From: Bradyrhizobium yuanmingense | GTDB lineage: Bacteria > Pseudomonadota > Alphaproteobacteria > Rhizobiales > Xanthobacteraceae | DNA length: 64,000 nucleotides | Assembly: GCF_029167105.1 (NCBI RefSeq) | Contig: NZ_JARFML010000020.1 | Span: forward strand, 1 to 64,000 | Direction of reading: 5' to 3' | Shown: positions 1-7,796 of the stretch, piece by piece | How the letters are laid out: each line of letters begins with the position of its first letter | Position numbering within the stretch: position 1 is the stretch's first letter | Notes under the pieces: generated by a model | Told to the model about the DNA's origin: nothing | Database searches by the model: none | Seen by the model: the letters and a program-made list of their open reading frames with translations, nothing else | Program-made: the position numbers and the translations under genes

Positions 1-570
1 GAACTTATCGGCTCGCCTTGGAGGAGCTGCTTCAAGTTATTCCTCTACGGGGGATGGTGCCAGCCAGACCATCACCATCCGAGCCCGCCCTGAAGGGCCT
101 CATGGGGCTGGAGCACAGTAAGTACACCAACCCAGCCATCACCACCCTCGAAAGACTCTCTTCATGCCCCCCACTCATGCGCCCCAAGAGGTGGCTTTCG
201 GGTGACCATGACCGTCCCGGCCTCAACTAACACAGCCTCCAGGAGTAGCTCCAAGGGAAGGGAGTAAGAGGGCCGCCTCCTACCGCTCTCGATCTCCCCG
301 CAAGGGGGTTACCTCAAGGCTTCCGTCAGGGAGCTTTGGGGCAAGCCGTGAGGGCCGAGGACCAAGAGGGTCATCATCCCCCCTAGCGGCCCCTCTCTAA
401 CGTTGCTGCAAAGGGGCTTCTTCTAGGGGGCCCAGGGTAGAGGGCGAGGCGGGCGATTTACAAAACGTAGGGGTCTTCCCTTGGGCGCTTAACGGGCCGC
501 TTAAACCTTTAGGTCGGTGCTCAAGCTGATACGGCAGGTGCCGGACGGGATGCATGGCCCGTATCATCGG
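1..570. other. Left edge of integrated segment, no convincing gene
   Basis: I see no complete gene here. The first 13 bases are identical to 3531-3543, inside the last C-terminal repeat of the serine recombinase, and in frame 1 they read ELIG before a stop at 91-93. This could be the end of another protein with such repeats entering from the left, but only a few residues support it. Bases 50-61 (GGGGATGGTGCC) are identical to 5922-5933 at the 3' end of tRNA-Phe. The rest is G/C-run-rich sequence with no recognisable product in either strand. Confidence 0.4.
528..565. repeat. Inverted repeat downstream of the XRE gene
   Basis: GATACGG at 528-534 and CCGTATC at 559-565 form a 7-bp inverted pair around a 24-base loop, just downstream of the minus-strand XRE gene. 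There is no T-run, so a terminator role is only a guess; it may be a regulatory or chance structure. Confidence 0.25.
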
Positions 571-804
571 TCAGCGTGACTTCTTGGGTTCATCGAACAG
601 GAAACGAATCGGCGTCTCCAATGCTTGAGCAACGTGCCAAAGGCTAACAATGGTCGCGTTCCGATTTCCCTGCTCCAAGCCGCTGATATAGGCCCGGTCA
701 ACACCCACGAGATCGGCAAGTTCGGCCTGCGTGATTCCAGCCGCCATCCGCAGCCTCCTTACGTTTCCCCCTACCAAGCGCCGCACGTCCTCTGACATGC
801 GCAC
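571..804 (-). CDS. XRE-family helix-turn-helix regulator
   Basis: A 77-residue DNA-binding protein consisting of almost nothing but a Cro/C1-type helix-turn-helix. The region GNVRRLRMAAGITQAELADL followed by VDRAYISGLEQGNRN is the typical recognition unit, with a short C-terminal helix (LWHVAQALETPIRFLF). Such single-domain regulators usually repress mobile-element or toxin genes and often themselves. The gene lies within the tRNA-Phe-linked segment and is divergent from a secreted small protein; the shared 69-bp intergenic region contains a perfect 12-bp palindrome that is a good operator candidate. The target genes are inferred from position only. Confidence 0.85.
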   Translation of the reverse strand: MRMSEDVRRLVGGNVRRLRMAAGITQAELADLVGVDRAYISGLEQGNRNATIVSLWHVAQALETPIRFLFDEPKKSR

Positions 805-814
805 ATAGCGACAA

Positions 815-847
815 CTTGTTGCAATCTAATGCGACGCAATATATTGC
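815..847. promoter_or_regulatory. Candidate XRE operator in divergent intergenic region
   Basis: Between the XRE start (804) and the next start (874) lie GCAATATATTGC, a perfect 12-bp palindrome at 836-847, the related half-site TTGCAAT just upstream, and the interrupted palindrome CAAC-TT-GTTG. Clustered dyads between a small repressor gene and its divergent neighbour are the usual place for an autoregulatory operator. Assignment to this repressor is inference. Confidence 0.4.
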
Positions 848-873
848 ACATCCATCAAGAGGACATTCAAACA

Positions 874-1185
874 ATGCGCTGCCTAGTCCTGCTCGCCTTG
901 CTTCTGCAGATTAGCTCCTCCTACGCTCAATCCCCAACAGTTGAGTATAGAGCCGCTCTCGAATATTGCGCTGGGCAGCACATGGTAGACCTCGATGATG
1001 GAGTCTCATCGGCGCCAATCATTGCGCGAGCACTCCTCGGCGTTTGCAGGAGGGAGAATCAAAAGCTCTTCGAGCGGGCGATGGTAGGGCAATCGCGGGC
1101 CTACGTGACGGGATACGAAAATGCTGCGACGGAGCAGTTCACAGCCTTTGTCTTAATGCACAGGGCAAGAAAGGGCCGTTCCTGA
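874..1185 (+). CDS. Small secreted hypothetical protein
   Basis: A 103-residue protein that I do not recognise. The N-terminus MRCLVLLALLLQISSSYA-Q reads as a Sec signal peptide with a short positive n-region, hydrophobic core and SYA-type cleavage site, so export to the periplasm is likely. The mature part has two cysteines (EYCAGQH and LGVCRREN) that could pair. I chose ATG 874 because it directly precedes the signal peptide and has an AAGAGGA-type ribosome binding site about 11 bases upstream; an earlier in-frame ATG at 829 would add 15 non-hydrophobic residues. It is divergent from the XRE regulator and probably under its operator. Confidence 0.6.
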   Translation: MRCLVLLALLLQISSSYAQSPTVEYRAALEYCAGQHMVDLDDGVSSAPIIARALLGVCRRENQKLFERAMVGQSRAYVTGYENAATEQFTAFVLMHRARKGRS

Positions 1186-1706
1186 CACCGCCGCCTGAGG
1201 ACTCTCCCGGGCAGCTAGCTGGAGCCGAGGCACTCCCATTATGAGTACACGCCCAATCGGCCATAGAGTGGGAGGCAGACCGTGTGCTGCCAGTCGATGT
1301 AATTTAGACATCGGAGTTTGGCCGACTCCAGACTTAATCTAATGTCAGCTTGGCCTTCAACAGCGGTACGAAAGCGGACATCGTCGAAGGTCGGCTAAGG
1401 GCCAAAAGCTGCCCTCGACAGCCTGCTTGACTATGCTCGCTCATTTCCAGGAAGCCGACATTGATGCCCCACGCGATCGCCAGGTGTTGGCGCGAAAGGG
1501 GCGACGTCCCAGAAGGCCCCTAACCGCAAGTTCGGATCAAGCTACAAACTCATTCGGAGGCCTTAGGCAATTAGCGCGTTCGTCAAGATGAGTTGCCATA
1601 TCGAGTCGGCGTGTTCTTTTGTTGCGGTTTTGGCTGGACGGAAGACGGCGCCCTACCTAGCCTCGGACAGCGGCTGATTCGCCCAACGCTCGAGGGCTGA
1701 GTGGCT
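1186..1706. other. Gene-free stretch before the serine recombinase
   Basis: About 520 bases without a convincing gene. It contains one copy of a degenerate motif (1372-1408) also found downstream of the recombinase, and a short reading stretch (RKFGSSYKLIRRP then stop, near 1520-1560) that faintly resembles the FGS...AY.LIG ending of the recombinase repeats, possibly decayed coding sequence. A stop codon at 1698-1700 closes the recombinase frame immediately upstream of its start. Confidence 0.4.
1372..1408 (+). repeat. Degenerate repeat motif, copy 1
   Basis: AAGCGGACAT at 1372-1381, followed after 11 bases by GGCTAAGGGCCAAAAG (1393-1408). The same two blocks occur in the same order at 3639-3685, downstream of the recombinase. 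The copies flank the recombinase gene; similar AGCGGACAT...AAGGGTCA-type remnants are, to my recollection, scattered in rhizobial genomes. Confidence 0.4.
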
Positions 1707-3617
1707 ATGCAGTATGATCTCGCGACTAGCGCGGTTTGCTCTGGCGCCACGACGCGCGCGGCGCAGTATCTGCGCATGTCGTCGGATAACCAGCGCTACT
1801 CGACCGAAAACCAGACGAACGCAATCGCCGAGTACGCCCGGCAGAACGGATACCAGGTCGTTGCAACGTACATCGACGCTGGCAAGAGTGGCCTGTCCCT
1901 GAAAGGAAGGGGCGCACTCAAGCAGCTCCTTAGCGATGCGCTCGCGGCGCAGCGCAAATTCGACGCCGTCCTAGTCTACGATGTGAGCCGATGGGGAAGG
2001 TTTCAGAACCCGGACCAGGCGGCCCACTATGAATTCCTCTGCCGGCAGGCTGGAGTGCGCGTCGTTTACTGCGGCGAGCCCTTCGGCGAAGACGTTGCCC
2101 CCATCACCACCATCGTCAAGCATTTGAAGCGAGTGATGGCGGGGGAATACAGCCGCGAACTGTCTGCGAGAATGTCACGCGCGAAGCGCCAGCAGGCGCA
2201 GCTAGGTTTTCGCCAAGGCGGATCGCTGATCTATGGCTTCCGCCGCCTCCTTGTTGACGCTGGACGCAATCCGAAACAAGTTCTTAAACGCCGGGAGAGA
2301 AAGGCGCTTTCGACAGACAAGGTTATCGTCGTTCCAGGACCGCCGGAAGAGCTTGCGGTGATCAAGCGCATCTTCCGCATGTACGTGCGTCAGCGGATGA
2401 CGATTGCCGACATCGCCCGGTGCTTCGCTAATGAAGGGATCAAGGGCTACGATGACGGTCCCCTGAAGCGGGTCACTATCCGGCATGTCCTGTCAAACGA
2501 GCTCTGCATTGGCTGGATGACGTACAACCTGACAACCCAGACTTTGCAGGGACCGGCCATCAAAAATCCTGAGCAAACATGGACGCGCTATCCGGCGTTT
2601 GACCCGATCATTCCTGTTAAGGTCTTTCGGAAGGCCCAGGAGTTGCTTCGACAACGTGCGAACCGGCATTGGAACCGAAACACCATTATGAACGCTTTGA
2701 AAGTGTTGCTCGCGAGGGAGGGCTACCTCTCATACGCCTTAATCAGCGAAAGCAAGGAAGTGCCGGCGCTCGAAACCATCATGAGCTACTTCGGGTCGCT
2801 CCATGGCGCATATGACGCAATAGGGTATACGCCGCCTCCTATATCGCCCTTTGGGATAAACTCGCTCCATTGGAGCAAGAAGGATATTTTGGCGGGCCTG
2901 AGGAGACTCTATAGTGAGCACGGGCATATTTCTACGCTGCTCATTGACGCGTCAAGCGAGCTGCCTTCGAGTGTCCTTATCCGACGGTACTTCGGGTCCA
3001 TCCCAGAGGCCATGAGGCAAGCGGGCCTGCCGGCGCTAACGCATAGCCAGCGCCAGCAGCTCATGTGGAAGCGCCGCAAAACCAGCGGGTGTGACGACTA
3101 TTACCATGGCGTTCACTGGACCGAGCCAGAACTCCTTGGAGCCCTGCGCCAGCTTGAGGAGCAGAACGGCTACATGTCGGCCAATCTGCTCGACCAGAAC
3201 GGTGTAACCCCAAGCGCCTACTACTACACCAAGCGGTTCGGCTCGCTCGATGAAGCGAGGGCCCTTGCGAACCTGCCGCCTCGGACGGCCTCCAGCATCA
3301 TGAAGGCTGCCTTGCAGCGAAAGAAGGAAGGCAAGAAGATCATTGTTCGTCGGCCCCGCCATGAACGACAGCGGAGCCGCCTATGGTATCGCTCTGACGA
3401 CATCCTCGCCGGGCTGAAGCGGCTTGCGAAAGAGAAGGGTCGCGTGTCAGCACGGCTGATCGATGCGGATGGTGACTTGCCGTGCTGGGGGACAGTAGTC
3501 CGCCACTTTGGTTCGTTGAAAGCGGCCTATGAACTTATCGGCTTGGTGCGCCTACCGGGAAAACCTCCACGCTTCGGCTTACCTGCCAAGGCAAGCGTTG
3601 AGCGAGCCTCCGCGTGA
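1707..3617 (+). CDS. Large serine recombinase with four C-terminal HEAR-like repeats
   Basis: A 636-residue site-specific DNA recombinase. Residues about 19-165 are the resolvase catalytic domain: YLRMSSDNQ carries the nucleophile Ser25, and VYDVSRWGR and GEYSRELS are the other conserved active-site blocks. Residues about 175-325 match the 'recombinase' DNA-binding domain (VIKRIFRMYV, IARCFANEGI, RHVLSNELCIG). Instead of the usual zinc ribbon and coiled coil, the C-terminus holds four ~48-residue repeats (about 326-373, 393-441, 474-522, 564-613) of the form LxxLxxxxGxxSxxLIDxxxxxPxxxxxxxxFGSxxxAxxxxGL, like homing-endonuclease-associated repeats. ATG 1707 is preferred over GTG 1701 because GAGGG at 1692-1696 is better spaced. 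Its likely role is excision or integration of the surrounding element; whether it is still active cannot be read. Confidence 0.9.
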   Translation: MQYDLATSAVCSGATTRAAQYLRMSSDNQRYSTENQTNAIAEYARQNGYQVVATYIDAGKSGLSLKGRGALKQLLSDALAAQRKFDAVLVYDVSRWGRFQNPDQAAHYEFLCRQAGVRVVYCGEPFGEDVAPITTIVKHLKRVMAGEYSRELSARMSRAKRQQAQLGFRQGGSLIYGFRRLLVDAGRNPKQVLKRRERKALSTDKVIVVPGPPEELAVIKRIFRMYVRQRMTIADIARCFANEGIKGYDDGPLKRVTIRHVLSNELCIGWMTYNLTTQTLQGPAIKNPEQTWTRYPAFDPIIPVKVFRKAQELLRQRANRHWNRNTIMNALKVLLAREGYLSYALISESKEVPALETIMSYFGSLHGAYDAIGYTPPPISPFGINSLHWSKKDILAGLRRLYSEHGHISTLLIDASSELPSSVLIRRYFGSIPEAMRQAGLPALTHSQRQQLMWKRRKTSGCDDYYHGVHWTEPELLGALRQLEEQNGYMSANLLDQNGVTPSAYYYTKRFGSLDEARALANLPPRTASSIMKAALQRKKEGKKIIVRRPRHERQRSRLWYRSDDILAGLKRLAKEKGRVSARLIDADGDLPCWGTVVRHFGSLKAAYELIGLVRLPGKPPRFGLPAKASVERASA

Positions 3618-3638
3618 CAAGGTCGGCACAACCTTACC

Positions 3639-3685
3639 AAGCGGACATCTGCCGATGACCGTGCGATATCAGCTAAGGGTCAAAA
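3639..3685 (+). repeat. Degenerate repeat motif, copy 2
   Basis: AAGCGGACAT (3639-3648) and AGCTAAGGGTCAAAA (3671-3685) repeat the two blocks seen at 1372-1408 with a longer spacer. The surrounding stretch 3618-3893 has no recognisable gene. Confidence 0.4.
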
Positions 3686-3893
3686 TGCGAAGAACTCAAC
3701 GTGAGCAAATCCAGTCCGCTATGCCCCTCTGGGCGGACCTCAATGAGGCGTGCCGCCACTTCGCTGATGGGCCACTAGCGGGAATGCTCTAAGCGATCAG
3801 ACCATTTCCACTCAGCCATCAGAGCCGACATTGCCCTCATTCGAAGAAGCATCACCAAAATGGCAAGGGATGACGCGCCCGGTGCCACCGGGA

Positions 3894-4034
3894 CTAGGTA
3901 AACACAAGGCTGGCCACCCAAACAGAGCCGATGGCGAAAACAGCCATCCCAAAAGCCGCCCGCCAGCCGCCTAACAGGAACCGAAGGACCACCAGGCCTA
4001 GGACAAGTTCCCCGAAAGTGTAGGCATTTACCAT
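3894..4034 (-). CDS. Predicted 46-residue membrane protein behind the integrase
   Basis: A short minus-strand reading frame of 46 codons starting ATG at 4034 with GGAG/GGGG purine-rich sequence upstream. The translation begins MVNAYTFGELVLGLVVLRFL and has two hydrophobic stretches (about residues 9-22 and 27-45) separated by GGWRA, so it would be an integral membrane hairpin. It begins 34 bases after the integrase stop on the same strand and could be co-transcribed. I do not recognise the family and the call rests on composition, start context and position only. Confidence 0.4.
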   Translation of the reverse strand: MVNAYTFGELVLGLVVLRFLLGGWRAAFGMAVFAIGSVWVASLVFT

Positions 4035-4068
4035 TCTCGCCCCGTCTCCATATCACCGATGATTAAGG

Positions 4069-5841
4069 TCATATCTTGTAGCGAGGATATTTGGCGAGGG
4101 CAGCCGCTTGATCCTCAAGCTCGACACCATGATATCCATCCGCCACGGTGCGACCTTCAAGAGCGTGCCCGGAGATCACATCAAGCGTTCTGCGGTCAAT
4201 GCCGACTCTTACGCCCACGGGCTTGAAGCGGTGCCTCCAGCCGTGGTTCGGCGCAACACCCTTATCCGGCACTACGGCACGAGCAAACTCCGCAAGCCTA
4301 TTCTTGACGCCCTGCAATGGTCCAAGCACGCGGTCCTGTACGGCGCTACCTTGGGAAGGCCGCAGGAATAGATGACCGGGAGGTGAAGATCTTACGAACT
4401 CCACAAAGCCCATTTCGATCAGGTGAGGATGCAGGACCACATCTCTGGCTTCGTTCGTCTTAACAGTGCCTGCTTCGGGCGTGACCGTGAGAAACCAGAT
4501 GTCTCGGCCGTGCTTGTGTAGGTCCTCCTTTCGCAACTGGGCCATCTCGCCGACACGCGCCCCTGTGTACGCCATGAGCCATGGTACCCACCGCTTTGCT
4601 GCAAATGTCTGCGGCATCTCTCCACCGCGCTCGGCCCGGAGACTTGCCGCGAGAATTACCCTCGCCTCGGCATCCGTGAAGGCCTTGCTCCGTAGCTTCC
4701 GAGGCTTTGCAGCTTTTAGCGTGACACCTTCAGCGGGATTGGTGTGCATCTTCCCATTTGACACCGCCCATCCAAACACCGCTTTGAGCCCCGAGAGGTC
4801 ATTGTCCTTCACTGTCTTGGCAGAGATCGGCTTCCCGGTGCGGGGATTGATGGTAGCTAGACGGTGATCCTTGAAGCCAATCACATCGCCTCTAGACACG
4901 CGGCTGCAATCATCGTGACCGAGGAACGCAACGAAGGCAGCCATCGAATTGCTGTAACTCTCGTGAGTGCTGGGCTTTAGGTTGCGGGCCTTTGCCTCCA
5001 CCCACCAGCCTTCAATCAACGCAGTCAACGAGCCTCCCTTTAGGACCGATTGCTTTGTGGGGGCATTGTCCTCGCTCGGCGCAACCCAAGCAGGGAAGCG
5101 CTCTGACTTCGGGTCGGGACTGTAGTCGCCCTGAGCATTCCGCAGGCGGACCTCAAAAGCATCACGTAACGCCAGCCAAAAAGCTCTCAACAGCAGACCG
5201 CGCGACGCGGTGTCAACCCGTCGAATACCTTCAGATAAAAGCAAGCGATCGACAAGGCGCCCCAGATGAATCTCAAGTGTAGAACTCTCCGGGCACGGAT
5301 CGGCGGGTGGAAGATTGTCGAGATCAAGTGGGACCCGCAGCGGTTTCGCCGCGTCTATCTCATGCTTGCCCATGGTCTCCAGCCGCACAAGACGCATCAG
5401 CGCCGCCTCGAAGATTACAGCATCGTCCTCGGGGTTAGCCGGCACCGGATGCATCTTGCCATCACGGCCCTGCTCCACTGCATACGTGCGTTCGCGTCCC
5501 TCGTCTCCGGCCCATGCCCTGTAGAGGCGTCCGGCCAAGGCCGTTGCTTGAGCATTTGTAAGGGAGGTAGGGCTATCATCCCGGAAGGCGCGAAGGATGC
5601 GCTCAAAGTACTGATCGGCCGCCGCGATCCTCGTTTTCACCTCTGCCGGCTCATCGGCTCTCAAGGAAAACCGGATGGCCTGAGCATGGGGCGAGATCGT
5701 CACCGCATGCGTGTCCTCACCCAGCGGAAAATACAGTGTGCGACCAACAAGCCGCTCCCGCACGTCCACCGGAATCCGTCGCACATAGAGTTGAAACCGC
5801 GAACCATCGCGCTTCATTGGACGCACCACCCGATACAGCAT
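4069..5841 (-). CDS. Tyrosine-recombinase integrase of the tRNA-Phe element
   Basis: A 590-residue phage/island-type integrase. The C-terminal catalytic domain shows Arg429 (TGARVGE), Lys461 (TVKTNEARD), the H-x-x-R box His533/Arg536 (NHGWRHR), His559 (SGHALEG) and the nucleophile Tyr570 (DGYHG). A SAM-like core-binding domain covers about 270-385 (LKPSTHESYSNSMAAFVAFL), and the long N-terminal third is typical of integrases with an extra N-terminal region. The ATG at 5841 has GGTGAG just upstream and is preferred to an in-frame TTG 12 codons earlier. The start lies about 85 bases from the tRNA-Phe 3' end, the classic position for an integrase that uses the tRNA as its attachment site. Confidence 0.93.
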   Translation of the reverse strand: MLYRVVRPMKRDGSRFQLYVRRIPVDVRERLVGRTLYFPLGEDTHAVTISPHAQAIRFSLRADEPAEVKTRIAAADQYFERILRAFRDDSPTSLTNAQATALAGRLYRAWAGDEGRERTYAVEQGRDGKMHPVPANPEDDAVIFEAALMRLVRLETMGKHEIDAAKPLRVPLDLDNLPPADPCPESSTLEIHLGRLVDRLLLSEGIRRVDTASRGLLLRAFWLALRDAFEVRLRNAQGDYSPDPKSERFPAWVAPSEDNAPTKQSVLKGGSLTALIEGWWVEAKARNLKPSTHESYSNSMAAFVAFLGHDDCSRVSRGDVIGFKDHRLATINPRTGKPISAKTVKDNDLSGLKAVFGWAVSNGKMHTNPAEGVTLKAAKPRKLRSKAFTDAEARVILAASLRAERGGEMPQTFAAKRWVPWLMAYTGARVGEMAQLRKEDLHKHGRDIWFLTVTPEAGTVKTNEARDVVLHPHLIEMGFVEFVRSSPPGHLFLRPSQGSAVQDRVLGPLQGVKNRLAEFARAVVPDKGVAPNHGWRHRFKPVGVRVGIDRRTLDVISGHALEGRTVADGYHGVELEDQAAALAKYPRYKI

Positions 5842-5926
5842 GTTGCTCACCGTTGTTACACAGTCGGGCGAGCGCAAGTCGCTGTAAGGGCTTAACTTAT
5901 TGAAGGATAAGGAACCTTCAAGGGGA

Positions 5927-6002
5927 TGGTGCCCAGGGGCGGAATCGAACCACCGACACTGCGATTTTCAGTCGCATGCTCTACCAACTGAGCTACCTGG
6001 GC
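5927..6002 (-). tRNA. tRNA-Phe (GAA)
   Basis: Read on the minus strand from 6002, the sequence starts GCCCAGG, pairs with CCTGGGC near the 3' end, has D-loop AGCTCAGTTGGTAGAGC, anticodon loop CTGAAAATC giving anticodon GAA, and T-arm GGTTCGATTCC. CCA is encoded (5927-5929). It is intact, so the neighbouring element restored the tRNA end on integration. Confidence 0.97.
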
Positions 6003-6188
6003 GTGCTCCAAGAGAGGGGCCAAAGCCCATCGAGCGGGCGGTTTATAGTGGGCTCGAGGCGGCCTGTCCACCCGGCTTCGCCAAGTGGCTGCGCCGGGCG
6101 CGGCCCCTCTGTGCACAAGATCGAGCGGGGTTGCTGCGGCTGGTGCTCGGCGTCTCAGTGACGCTCTTAGTGCATTGAAATAGCTCGA

Positions 6189-6371
6189 TTATTCGACGTC
6201 GTCGGTTTCGTCGTCGCGGCCGGGGATGACGTAGGAGCCCTTCAGCCAGCGGTTCAGATCGACGTCGCGACAGCGCGAGGAGCAGAACGGACGGGTGGCC
6301 TGCGTCTGCGGCTTGCCGCAGATCGGGCAGGTTTTGAGCGGGCCGGTGGGCTTGTTGACCTGGTCGTCCAT
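6189..6371 (-). CDS. yacG: DNA gyrase inhibitor YacG
   Basis: A 60-residue zinc protein. Cys15-x2-Cys18 (CPICGKP) and Cys30-x3-Cys34 (FCSSRC) form the zinc site, followed by the conserved DLNRWLKGSYVIPG stretch that defines YacG. In E. coli YacG binds the GyrB subunit and blocks DNA gyrase; the same role is inferred here. Full length for the family. It is the last gene of the minus-strand run hisD / UPF0262 / phosphatase / maf / yacG, 167 bases after maf, and sits next to tRNA-Phe. Confidence 0.93.
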   Translation of the reverse strand: MDDQVNKPTGPLKTCPICGKPQTQATRPFCSSRCRDVDLNRWLKGSYVIPGRDDETDDVE

Positions 6372-6538
6372 GGAATGTCGGCAGCTTACACGGTGTGACG
6401 GGGTTCAAGAGCCTGCCCGGAAACGGGTTCCTGCCGCAGCCGCGCATGCGCCGCTGGGCGGACCCGGCGGAGCCATTCTACTGTGCATGGGGTTGTTTTC
6501 GAGGTTTTTGTCGGCGCGGCCCTTGGACTCACTTGGGC

Positions 6539-7168
6539 TCACACGGCGGTGGTATTGAGCCAGCCGAAGCGGATCGGAAAGCCCTCGCCGCCGAGCAGCG
6601 TCGTGGTCTCGTAGAGCGGCAGGCCGACGACGTTGGTGTAGGACCCGACCATCTTGACCACGAAGGATCCGGCGATGCCCTGCACGGCGTAGCCGCCGGC
6701 TTTGCCGCGCCATTCGCCGGAGCCGATATAGGCCTGGATGTCGTCCTCGGACAGGCGCTTGAAACGAACGCGGGTCTCGACCAGGCGCTGGCGGAAGGCT
6801 TCACGCGGCGTGACCAGGCAGATCGCGGTGTAGACGCGATGGTTGCGGCCCGACAGCAGCCGCAGGCACTGCGCGGCCTCGTCGACCAGATTGGCCTTCG
6901 GCAGGATGCGGCGGCCGACCGCCACTACCGTGTCCGCGGCGAGGATGAAGGCGCCGCGCAGCTCGTCGTCGAGCTGCACCGACTTCAGCGCAGCGTCGGC
7001 CTTGGCCCTGGCCAGCCGGTTGGCGCAGGCGCGCGGCAGCTCGCCCCGCTTCGGCGTCTCGTCGACGTCGGCCGGCCGGAGCGCATCCGGCTCGATGCCG
7101 GCCTGGTTGAGCAGCGACAGCCGACGCGGCGAGCCGGAGGCAAGTACGAATTTGGGGCGGCCAAGCAT
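6539..7168 (-). CDS. maf: Maf-family nucleotide pyrophosphatase
   Basis: A 209-residue cytosolic enzyme that hydrolyses non-canonical or excess nucleoside triphosphates to monophosphates, linked to septum inhibition in Bacillus. The N-terminal LASGSPRRLSLL is the Maf phosphate-binding signature; AADTVV supplies the catalytic aspartate, LSGRNHRVYTAI and GSYTNVVGLP are further conserved blocks. Length is normal. Which Maf substrate class it belongs to cannot be decided by eye. It lies between the low-molecular-weight phosphatase and yacG on the same strand. Confidence 0.94.
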   Translation of the reverse strand: MLGRPKFVLASGSPRRLSLLNQAGIEPDALRPADVDETPKRGELPRACANRLARAKADAALKSVQLDDELRGAFILAADTVVAVGRRILPKANLVDEAAQCLRLLSGRNHRVYTAICLVTPREAFRQRLVETRVRFKRLSEDDIQAYIGSGEWRGKAGGYAVQGIAGSFVVKMVGSYTNVVGLPLYETTTLLGGEGFPIRFGWLNTTAV

Positions 7169-7322
7169 CAGGTGATTTGGGGGATGAGGCAGGGGTGAAT
7201 TGCGCGCGGAACCTATCGGAAGGGGGCCGGTTTCACAACCCGGGAACCGGAGTTTGGTGATTCGAGGTATCCGCCACGGCTGTGCCTGCTCTCTGTGACG
7301 CGGGTGTTACGGAGGGCCGATG

Positions 7323-7790
7323 CTACCCGCTCGCCGCGCCGACCTTGCCGAAGCGCCGGCGGATGCGCATCAGGAGCTGATCGCAGACCTCGCGATAGGC
7401 AGCTAACTTCTGGTCGCGGCTGCCTTCGATGGTGGTTGGATCCTGCGTCGGCCAGTATTCGACCTCGGCCGCGAGCGTTCGCGTCAGCTCCAGCGCCTTG
7501 TGATGCGCCTCCGGCGAGAGCGTGATGATGAGATCGAAATTCAGTCCCTCCCAATCCTCCAGCTCCTCGAAGGTCTGCGGCTTGTGGCCGGAGATGTCCT
7601 GGCCGAGCTCCCCCATCACGGTGACGGCGAAGGGATCGAGCTCGCCCTTCCTTGTGCCGGCCGACTTCACGTAGAGACCTTGCGGAAACATGTGCTGCAA
7701 TAGGCTCTCGGCCATCGGCGAACGCACGCTGTTCATCGCACAGGCGAACAGCACCGACTGAGGATCGCGTGCGCGTGGGGGCGCAGCCAT
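7323..7790 (-). CDS. Low-molecular-weight phosphotyrosine-phosphatase family protein
   Basis: A 155-residue protein of the LMW-PTP/arsenate reductase fold. The P-loop CAMNSVRS (Cys17-x5-Arg23) is near the N-terminus, and PTQDP toward the C-terminus supplies the general-acid aspartate. Whether it dephosphorylates protein tyrosine or acts as an arsenate reductase cannot be decided; the conserved housekeeping neighbourhood and absence of ars genes favour a phosphatase. It starts 6 bases after the UPF0262 stop, so the two are probably translated from one message. Confidence 0.88.
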   Translation of the reverse strand: MAAPPRARDPQSVLFACAMNSVRSPMAESLLQHMFPQGLYVKSAGTRKGELDPFAVTVMGELGQDISGHKPQTFEELEDWEGLNFDLIITLSPEAHHKALELTRTLAAEVEYWPTQDPTTIEGSRDQKLAAYREVCDQLLMRIRRRFGKVGAASG

Positions 7791-7796
7791 CCGTGA

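Noticed and set aside
6400..7200. Plus-strand frame opposite maf
   Set aside because: Maf signature and motifs are on the minus strand; the plus frame is a shadow.
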